DNA from: Glandiceps talaboti
Lineage: Eukaryota > Hemichordata > Enteropneusta > Spengelidae
Length of the DNA stretch: 64,000 nucleotides
Assembly: GCF_964340395.1 (NCBI RefSeq)
Contig: NC_135559.1
Location: 6,221,259 to 6,285,258, forward strand
Direction: 5' to 3'
Under the pieces are notes generated by a model. It did not search any database and had not been told where the DNA came from. It was given only the letters and a program-made list of their open reading frames with translations. Position numbers and translations under genes: made by a program. Shown piece after piece: positions 41,743 through 52,679 of the stretch. The stretch's first letter is position 1. Each line of letters starts with the position of its first letter.

Positions 41743-44703
41743 ATGGCAAATCAAATGTTATGTGTTGAAGACTATGAACGTGCATTTCAACAACATTTAC
41801 GCCCAGTCTTCTGGGTTAGTCTTACTGCTGGTTGCGATGAAGAAATCACATTGACAGAGAATAGAGAAGCATTTAAAAGGTTGGTTGTTGTATTTATCAC
41901 TTCCTAGTATTCATTACGGCCTCAAAGCTGTGAAAACGTCATTGCAACTATATAATATTCATCTGCATATATTATAATTACATAATGTAAACATATTAGA
42001 CTATTTATTTATTTACCATCCAACAGGCATTGTCCAATAACAGGATGAGGGATCAGTGATTTTGCAGGAGGAAACCGGAGTGCCCGGGAAAAACCTGCGT
42101 TGTTCGGTTCGGTAGAGGTAAACTGAACCACACTCTTCTTACTTACAGCTTGGTAAATTTAATCAAACCCAGCATGGATTCGAACCCCGACTGCAGTGGT
42201 AGGTGGCAAGTGGTTTTAACCACTCGGCCACCGACAACCCAGGCCTCATTGTTATTGTTATCATGACATTTCTTTTCTATATCTTGGCAGTTTTTGTTTA
42301 ATATTAACCAAAACATAAATGTCTACAGTTGTAGGTCACAATGTCATTAATTGATTTATCTGCACGTTATTCTTTTTACGGTTATCCATTAACAAATGTA
42401 CTTTAGACTCTAAAATTGATGTCAATATGACATAGTCCTGTTTCATAGTGTTTGTTTTAAGGAAAGTCATTGATCGATTTAGAACAGTCGACATTTACAA
42501 CCAAGATTATTACTTTGGCTAAAGTATAGTCAATGCAATAATATTATAATACTAACACCATTGTTTTCAATTTTACAAACCCGCTCAGTTGAAGTAATTG
42601 AAATTGTAATATGTGAATTATAATTTCTACTTGGTACAGACAGAAAGTTACATTGTAATATTTGCAGAACGTGATTTATTTGATAACTACATTGTTTTGA
42701 ATAATTAAAGCGGCAAATATTTCTGGTATTGATGCATGATGTACCCAAATATATGGTATTTGAAGCTTGCATTCTAAATATTGTCTAATTATCAAAAGTC
42801 ATTAATTATGCAAATAACTTTTTTCTATAAAAAAACTATAACAAACATGTGCACTTTGTTATCATCAATGATAAAAGGTATCACAAAAATGAGGAATTCA
42901 CTAAATGGGAACAAAGGTGAAGCTGGTTTTTTCATACCTCCAATCTTATACATAAGGGATAGAAAGAAAGGGCCCTTTTTACCAGCCATGCATCGCGCAA
43001 TTTCTTAACTGTGGGTTAGAAGAAGCCTGCTGTACACTGGAGCGATGCATTCTGGGAAACAAAAACAATGAAAGGAGCGCCTAATTTCTTTTAACCTATG
43101 CCTAAGCAATTTTGAAAAAAGATTTAGAGCTCCCAACTTTTTTTGTTTTCAAGAATTAAATGCCTCGCCCAACTTTACTGGAGGCGGGAGGGGGCATGAA
43201 ACACCACCAATTTCTTATCTCTATTTTAGAGAGCTCCCACCTATGCATAATTCATAAAGATGACTTTTCCAGTCCAGAAATATTAAGAAATGATGTGGCT
43301 ACAATCAAATCAACTTCATTTTTGTTCCTCTTTAAACAAAATCCAAAATAATATTTCAAAAATTCAAAATAATATTTCAAAAATTATAAATAATATCTGA
43401 AAATGATGACTTCTTTCTAGGCTCAGAATAAGACCACGCTTGCTACGAGATGTGTCCTCACGAGATTTGTCAACTACTCTGCTTGGTCACAGTGTAGATT
43501 TCCCTATTGGCATTGCGCCAACAGCTTATCACTCATTTGTACATCCAGAAGCGGAAGTGGCAACAGCTAGGGGTATGGTGAGGCTAAGCTTAAGGTTAAC
43601 CACAGGGGGCAGCGAGCATGTAACTGATTGATCGATCGATAAATCAATCAATCAAAAAATCCACCGATCGATCGATCAATCAGTTAGATGCTCGCTGCCC
43701 CCTGTGGGTTAACGTTTAAATAAGTATTTAAGTTTCCGTAATATTGTGCCAACATTTAGGAACATCGAGTTTGTTTTCCAGAACTGATAACATCGTTGTG
43801 ATGGATAAGGTTCGCGAACATCACGATTAAGGTTATGAAACATACAAACTATCTCTTATAATTAAAACTTTCTAATTAATTAATTAAATAATTAATTGCC
43901 ACCCCCCCGGGAATACATTATATGAAAACTCTTGACCCATCCTTTGTCATAGTATGAATAATACTGAATAATTTGACATGCTATGGCGTGAACGACCCAT
44001 CCTTTGGGTTGGGGAGAGAAAGAAGGAAGACGGTTTAGAGTTCGCTTACACGGTTGATTGATGGCTATATCTTCAACATGATGTATGCTATATCATAGTC
44101 TATGGCTATATGTAGTGATGGTGACATATCCTAATTGTTTGATTCATTCTACAGCTTCCAAGGCCATGAATACTTGTATGATCCTGAGTCAACATTCGGA
44201 TATTTCATTGGAAAAGGTAGCAGAAGAAACACCAAATGGACTGAAGTGGGCTAACATTTATTTGTTCAAAGATCGCGAGATTACACGAGACATGGTCAAG
44301 AGAATAGAAAAGCATCATTACAACGGCATTGTGGTTACTATTGACAACCCGTCACTTGGTAACAGGATACGGGCAAAACGAATATTTTTAAAAGAAAATA
44401 TGGAACTATTAAGGCCTGGGCTTGGAAGTCTTGATAAATATTGTAAGGTATTCATAGCATGTTATCATCTCATCTTTCTCGATCATTCTTTTATCGTGAT
44501 TACATATCGATGTTTCAGAAAGCAAACGTTAGGTCGTACCCTCTGAGGCCAGATTCCAAAACTGACTGTCCAAATATCTTGCAAGATAAAGGATTTAAAA
44601 GATGTTATTAAACTCGTTTAGTTTTTATGATTTAATAATCAAACATCAAATGCATTTATCAATATACTGCAATTACTTCCCCGTTTTATACTATTGTTAT
44701 AAG

Positions 44704-44747
<44 letters not shown>

Positions 44748-46706
44748 CAGAGTTCTCATCAGTGAGACACCTTTATTAATATATATGATTTTTTTTAGGG
44801 CAGGAATACAGCTGAAAAATGGGAACATCGTAAAGTTCTTCAGTTATATGCAAGAGATCCTAGTGCAACATGGGAGTACATTGATTGGTTGCGTTCACTG
44901 ACCAGACTACCAATTATTCTGAAGGGTATACTAACAGCAGAAGACGCCATATTGGCTGTTCAACATGGCGCCAATGCTGTTATGGTATCAAATCATGGCG
45001 GTCGAGCATTGGACAGTTCGCCAGCCACAGTAAGTAAACGAATGAGAAAACCACGAAAATCCGATCTACACTATATCACTCATGCAAATGAAAAATCTGA
45101 ACTCCATCGTATTTTAAATTTTAAACGTGCTTATTCTCGCCATGCATACGTATGCCCTTGTGTGGATCGAGTTATTAGGGTGAGTTGTATTTGCGTTTTT
45201 TAGCTGTCTGCATGGTAGTGTGTTTACAGGAGTAGAAATAATGCAATATAGACAATTTAGAGAAAAAACTAAAAAGCCACGAAAAGAAAAACAAACACTC
45301 ACTCATGGGTTGTACCCACATATATGATGGAGTAATTTTTTGACGCACAGATACAAGCATTACCTGAAGTAGTCCGTGCCGTTGGTAATAAGACGGAAGT
45401 GTATGTCGATGGGGGTATACGTACCGGAAATGACGTATTCAAAGCCCTAGCGTTGGGGGCTAAGGCTGTATTTGTAGGAAGACCTTCATTATATGGACTT
45501 GCACATTCTGTAAGTAAACATCTATCATACGTCATTAAGGAGGAATTTGTATGACTTTCTAGTTTTCATCTCACAAAGACAACCTAAAGCCATTATGCTA
45601 ATTGTATATGCTTATTCCTGAAGAAGCAAAGACTCCCTGGCAAGGACTGTCGTATATATATGTACAGGCTTACAAGGGTGCATGTACAGATCTGACAGCA
45701 AATAATAAGTCTAACAGGTTAAGCAACATGACGGCGATATGGTAGGAACATGCACTAGATATGACTGTTGGAAATTATGAATATGTGATCCTCTGACTAC
45801 CACCTTGCACTCAGCATCTTACTTATCAGTAACCGATGATACCAAATCTTAAACGTCATGAATTGCTTGATTTTATAGGGCCAGGATGGAGTGAAACATA
45901 TTTTAGAAATCTTGAAAGAAGAGTTGCATCAGACTATGGGATTTGCAGGTATACTATTTTTTATTCAGAATGATGCACCCTAATCTCGGAGAATATCCCT
46001 AAAATAAATTTGATGTGTGTAAATATAACTGTTATTTTGATGGAGTCTTGAATATTTCTAGCTCTTCTTAAACATGTAAATATTTTCCTTTTGATAACTG
46101 GGAACAGTCGTGGTTTTAATGACTACCCACGTCTATATAAGCTATAAGCACTCAAATTATCGACTTGAAACACTGTGGATGATTGATTTGGTTACAAACA
46201 CACAACAAAGACAAAGCGAGAGACTTATAGTGCAAAACGATAAACGGCCAACAAGCGTTCAAAGTAACACAAGAATGCAAGTTCTTCTATATTCTATTCT
46301 ATTCTATTCTATTCTATTCTATTCTATTCTATTTTATTTTATTTTATTTTATTTTATTTTATTTTATTTTATTCTATTCTACTCTATTCTATTATACTGT
46401 ATTCTATTCTATTCTATTCTATTCTATTCTATTTTATTCTATTCTATTCTATTCTATTCTATTCTATTCTATTCTATTCTATTCAGAGTCTATTTATTTT
46501 TTAACTAGCATTAAAAAGTGTGTTGCGTAAAATAGATGCATAGGACAAAGGGTACACCGTGTACTCAGCACGTGTAGTAAAAACTCTTGTAAATATTTGT
46601 CGCCTTTACACCTGATTTTGTTTGTTCTTCTATTTCAGGTTGCTGTACTCTGTCAGACATTACACCTTCCTATGTTGTACACGAGTCTTTCTATGCAAAG
46701 TTATAA
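41743..46706 (+). CDS. HAO1: 2-hydroxyacid oxidase family, copy B, 369 aa, altered active site
   Basis: Second of three tandem FMN-dependent 2-hydroxyacid oxidase genes. Exons: 41743-41879, 43421-43572, 44155-44447, 44799-45029, 45351-45509, 45879-45948, 46639-46706. They total 1110 nt with the same phases as A and C. Seen: [35 protein letters not shown] and the C-terminal AKL peroxisomal signal. Odd: position 26, the first active-site Tyr of the family, is Ser (WVSLTAG), the residue matching human Trp110 is His (LSQHS), and the Gln before the second active-site Tyr is Asn (ANIY). The frame is fully open and the splice sites are intact, so it is not an obvious pseudogene. It may have changed or reduced activity. 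The start [12 protein letters not shown] is shared with copy C, its nearest relative. Confidence 0.92.
42020..42234 (-). mobile_element. tRNA-derived SINE, copy 2 (intact pol III boxes)
   Basis: On the minus strand the head reads GGTGGCCGAGTGGTTAAAAC, an A box of the tRNA-Ser/Leu type (complement at 42213-42232). The B box GGTTCGAATCC follows (complement at 42176-42186). The body, with GGAAACCGGAGTGCCCGGGA near 42070, matches 14295-14508. It lies in HAO-B intron 1. Confidence 0.75.
43590..43719. mobile_element. Foldback element, about 130 bp, next to HAO-B exon 2
   Basis: Left CACAGGGGGCAGCGAGCATG and CTGATTGATCGATCGAT pair with right ATCGATCGATCAATCAG and ATGCTCGCTGCCCCCTGTG. Arms are about 50 bp with very few mismatches. 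It begins about 17 nt after the exon 2 donor at 43573. Confidence 0.82.
44708..44747. repeat. (CA)n microsatellite
   Basis: CA tract about 50 nt before the HAO-B exon 4 acceptor. Confidence 0.93.
46272..46487. repeat. (TTCTA)n / (TTTTA)n pentanucleotide microsatellite
   Basis: About 43 pentamer units in HAO-B intron 6. A central block has mutated to TTTTA, giving a TTCTA-TTTTA-TTCTA structure. Confidence 0.93.
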
Positions 46707-47108
46707 ATTACCTTCCTGAAGATTAGACATTATCAGGTTTTGCTTCCCAACATGTAGCGAGTAAATTATGTACCATACATAACTTGCTAGATTATCATGT
46801 TTGTCTTGAGAGACTGAGAGAACATCGAAGATGAATTTGAGAACACCAGGATGTCTTACCTGCTACCTCAGCTATTTCAAACCTTTAAAAGAGTGAAATC
46901 CACTGATTAACTTAATTTCTTAAAGGGATTCCATTGAATTACACCACATCCATTCCCAAGTTTAAAACCTCTAATTCCGTTGAGAATATTAAAGCATTTT
47001 AAACTTTATCAAAAGTGCTGACGCATTTAGACGATCACCAGTTTTGAATCATTAATTAATGCACAGACAACCCTGTTAGTTGTCTGTGATTAATTATAGA
47101 CAATTTAC

Positions 47109-47803
<695 letters not shown>

Positions 47804-47978
47804 TAGAGCCCAGTTGTGGCTGAAATCAGAATACTTTATTACACAGAATAAAAGTAATGTTAAAAGCTCAGCGTATACGAAGCGGATGGTAACTAATATT
47901 GGTATAACGGATGTATGATCGTGTTGATAGATATAAATATATATACAACATCTGTTCATGTAAGCGATGATAGTACGT

Positions 47979-48862
47979 ACATGTTATTTGCCAAATACCG
48001 TTCCATATCTTGCTGCGAGAGGTAATTTTTCCGGTAATAACGGAGAGCCGGAGGCGAGCCGTTATACCGGAAAAATTACCTCGAGCAGCAAGATGTGGAA
48101 CAGTATTTGGCAAATAACATACTTATACGTCACCTGCGACTACGAAATTCAATTTTTGAATGTCTAAAAATGCTGTTTCATTTTAAAACAAAATCACTTC
48201 CGCGTTATACTTTTGGGCGTAGTATCACGTACTTCTCTAATGACTGCAGTGCGGTTGTTTACATCTCAGCCTTAACTTTATCATCCAATCAGACTGCGCG
48301 TTTGCTCGGTAGTATGACGTAATGTTTACTATTTGCATATCACTCAAAGATATACTCAAACTTATAACCTTCAGCAGAAAAATGAGTGCGTCTTTGTTTT
48401 GCGTACTGTATTCCATTAAATGTACAGAAATGTTCGTGATATACTTTGTTGTTCTAGTTAAGCAAAAATTGCACCCTCTGTGGTGGTAATTTTGATATCC
48501 TTCATAAATTTAGGAATTCATGTTCACGATCGCGTGACGATCGTGCGTTCGCCGTATTTGGACTATCGCCGTTCTGCATGGAATTTTTGACATTTTCCCT
48601 CTGACACAAAACATACAGTTCAAAGACTTGTTACAATGTATACAACTGTGATATTTTGTTCGATTTATATTAAATTTGGCATTTGGAAATGTTGGTTATA
48701 GCTGTATTTCTAGTTGTCTGCTTGGTTTGTTTACAAAGAGACGTCCAGTGATCACGTGATACAACAAGCAAAAATACGGCTGTTGGTGAAAAATACGCCT
48801 GTGTATCTGCAGGGCTCTCGACCAATCAGAATGCGAGATTGGTGACAGGTGACGTATAATGA
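47979..48862 (-). mobile_element. About 880-bp non-autonomous DNA element, copy 2 (inverted)
   Basis: Reverse-complement copy of 3589-4470. The hairpin comes first (47979-48121), then a body from TTATACGTCACCTG (about 48123) to its complement near 48862. Identity is high along the whole length, including TCACGTGATACAACAAGCAA near 48755. No transposase frame. Confidence 0.8.
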
Positions 48863-50193
48863 CATTTATGAGATTTACGAGAATATTCTTGAAGTTGAAA
48901 TGACCTCTGATGTCTCAGACACGTACAATGTACATGGAAAATGTCATATATTTATACATTTTTAATGTATTTCATTGTTTTTACTCGGTCATGTCCAATA
49001 TTAGTGATTATGTGTATATTTGTTGTTATTGTTATTGTTGTTGTTGCTGTTGTTGTTGTTGATGATATGGTTTGGTAAAATAGACGCAGCAACAGCTTTG
49101 AGCCTTACTTAAGCTTTCCCGTGGTTCATCGACCGACATCCTGCCATTCACGGGTAACTTAGACTAGCCACCGGAAGGTCTATGATTAAATATATTGTTT
49201 GTCCTTTTGAATTGGCTACGATCATTGTGCTTTTGCGATTTTCTTCTTCGTATACCGTATACTCATTGACATTTGAACTATGCCATGTATCATTCGACCT
49301 CGTCGGGTTAATCGTTGTAGCGCCATCAAGCACGAGTTAATATAAACACAGACAAGTAAAGAAACGCATTGACGTAGACATGTAAATTTCAATACCGACT
49401 GTGGTTCCATCAGAAGGACATTCTCGCAAACCAGAGCTGTTATTTCTTCGGTTACACTTCCACGTTTTCGACGTTGCCGTAAAAGAGGCCGGGGTTTGCG
49501 AAGAAGCAGGAGGACAGCGTTGTACGTATACGTTGATACTCAATTCATATCCAAAGCTTGTTAAATACCCATGATTTCTACATACGGGTAGGCTTGTGTT
49601 TTCATTTTACTCATGAACAGTCATGTTAAATTGCCACATTTTGTAAACCGGACGACTTGATATTGGGTTCTGATCACACAATGGATGCATTGCATGTCTA
49701 CTAAATCCTCGCCCATAGCGTTCTTGGTTATATTATAATTGTAAAAGATCAGTTTGAACATTACAAAACCTCGATACCGCTAGACACCGTTTACCCATTG
49801 CTTCATCACAATGAAAAGCGCGAATAGAGGTCACTCTGAGGTCAAAGCGTCTAGCCAATCAATCTGCTGTATTTGTAGATGTCAGAGTTCAGGCTATACA
49901 AGGCAGTGTTTTTCCATAATATGAAAGAATTGTGACATAAGTCAAGGGATTGACAATTTGCTGTAACCATATGTGATTATGAATATTCCTAATAGATTTA
50001 TGTGACGTGTCAGTCGTCACGTGGTATATGCCGTCAACAACAGTACAGGTATCCAGACACAGTAAAGTTTGAATCAGAACATGAGGTAAAACTTAACACA
50101 GATGGCACTGGTTCAGGTGTGTTTGAAATATGAGCCAAAACGTTCCATTACTTTTACAGATTTTACTTTGATATTACTGGCGCTGGTACAATT

Positions 50194-50348
50194 ATGTTAT
50201 TCTCCAATATATTTCTTCATTCAGCCGGAAAATACTGGTGACCTAAGGGTTTAGTCGCTACGAATAGCTGGACGAGTAGTGACAAAGTCCCCCTTATGTC
50301 ACTCGTATTTTCCTTGGCTGAACCAAGAAAAATACTGGGGAATAACAT
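50194..50348. mobile_element. Foldback element, about 155 bp, upstream of HAO-C
   Basis: Left ATGTTATTCTCC, TTCAGCCGGAAAATAC and GTGACCTAAGGG pair with right CCCTTATGTCAC, GTATTTTCCTTGGCTGAA and GGGGAATAACAT. It ends about 150 bp before the HAO-C ATG. A half-copy relative is at about 29170-29230. Confidence 0.7.
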
Positions 50349-50500
50349 CTAAATAGCTTTTGATTGTGTCTTATAATTGCTAGTCTATGCAATCCGTGCC
50401 TCAACCTGGAATTACATATAGTCACAGTTGAAAGAAGCAATTGCAATGCTAGGTATATATAATATTATTTGCTCTTGACCTAGGTACCATAACTAAAAAT

Positions 50501-52486
50501 ATGGCAAATCAAATGCTGTGTGTTGAGGACTATGAACATGCTTTTAAACAACATTTAAATATTGCCTATTGGGCTTACTTTACCACTGGTTGTGATGAAG
50601 AAATCACCCTGAAGGAGAATCGAGAAGCTTTTAAAAGGTTAGTTCAACTTTTATATTTTCACTAACATTTAGTTTATTGATTCTTCTCTGTACATTTGTC
50701 ACAGATGACATATTCTAGACTGTAAGATACGTCGTGACGTTTCGCCCTCACCGGCCTCCTCTCTCTGTTAGGGGTTGGCCGATGTTTGAGGGCGCCCCGT
50801 CACGGCGTACCTTACAGACTAGACATATTCGTACTTTCAGTAAATTCAATCGCTTGTCCTAGTTTGACTGAAAGGCCAACAGACTGTCTCAAGGATATTG
50901 GATTCAGACCACAAAATTTCAAGCGTACTCGAGTACATGAGATGACAGTCTGCATTCCATAGATAGCGAGGATTCATAGTGATCATTCATCAATATTTTG
51001 AGAATACTTTTTAGGGCATATTAACGCCTCCTGTATTAATTATTTGGCCATTGGCCATGCGTTAGGTAAATTTAGACTTTAAGGACGTCACAATAAAAGA
51101 ACGCTTGGGACTGGCAGCTGGGGCACTTGGCGTCGGGGGGAAGTCAATGAACGAGGCACTTCCTAAGTGCTTGCCTTGGTTCTAGAGTAGACTTTTGAAC
51201 ATAAACTGTGTGTAGTCGGAGCTAATTCCCTAAAGTTCAAGTGGTGATAACGGTACATACAGAAGTTGAGTCGGACTAAGATGTGAGAGTGATTCGAGTG
51301 TAGTTACTTGGTCTGTGTGCGAAGACGAAAAGTAACACATTCATTTGAATTCGGAAATTTAAATACACATAATATAGATCAGACCATATTGTAATTCGTA
51401 TTCGTATATTGGCAAGTATTAAAGCGAATCCTCATGTAAAACTTTGAACATCATTAGGTTACAAATGTAAGAAGCATAATGTATTTGTCAATTGTAACAA
51501 CAATAACCCTGTAACGTACTCCATAAAATTTACTAAGCGAAGAAACTATGGGTTATTAAGGTTCCTTTACATGAAACACTTTAAAGTCAATCCCATACAC
51601 GCTTTACTTTACAACCACTTCCCAAGACAAATTTTGGATCTGAAAGTTTTTCTCTCCAAAGTTGTAAACAGATGGTTTATAATTAGTATCTGTCAGTATT
51701 TCAAACACTGCGGGGGTAAGGTCCTGACAATACTGTGGGGGTACAGTGCTGACAATACTGTGATGTAAAATCTTGACAATACTGTGACCCAAGGTGCATA
51801 TAATAGGATGCCTTATACTTGGTCCATTGGTAATATCATACTTGCTAACGTAAGGAATATTATGGTTCATGTAATGATACTGTACTTTGTAAGCTTGGGG
51901 TCAATTACATTTTCGATATTCTATTTACATTTTCAATGAGAATCCTATTGCCCCATTTAACAAATGGCATTATCTTTACTACAAGTAATTTATTGTAGGT
52001 CGAAGCTTCATTTTCAAAATCGAAAATTTTGTGATTTATTTAGAACATAATTTAAACTGCATTTATTGATTATGTCACCTTACATTAAAATTGCCATACT
52101 TGTAGGTATTGTCATTCATCAAACGATTTTGACATTTTAACATATTCAATTGTTTCCAGGCTTCGAATAAGACCTCGAATGTTACAAGATGTCTCTGTGC
52201 AAGATTTGTCAACGTCACTGCTTGGCAACAAAATAGATTTTCCGATAGGCATCGCACCGACGTCTTTTCATGTACTGGTCCATCCTAAAGCGGAAGTAGC
52301 AACAGCTAATGGTTAGACCGACATAAAATAATAATGACAAATTGACATATCGTGATGACAAAGTTGTGTTATGTCATTGGATTTTGATTTTTATGGATTA
52401 ACTCTTCCACCACCACCACCACCACCACCACCACCACCACCACCACCACCACCACCACCACCATCACCACCACCACCACCACCACC

Positions 52487-52538
<52 letters not shown>

Positions 52539-52646
52539 CCGCTACCACCACTTTTGAACGGATTAGTTTTTTGCATCATCATCACACCATGCCACTACCA
52601 CCAAAACCACCACCACCACCACCACCACCACCACCACCACCACCGC

Positions 52647-52679
<33 letters not shown>

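Noticed and set aside
42176-42232. Functional tRNA-Ser/Leu gene on the minus strand
   Set aside because: Both pol III boxes are present, but no cloverleaf acceptor stem closes, and the sequence continues into a SINE body shared with another copy.
41743-46706. HAO-B as a pseudogene because of its altered active site
   Set aside because: All seven exons are open, the splice sites are consensus and the peroxisomal signal is kept, so altered function fits better than decay.
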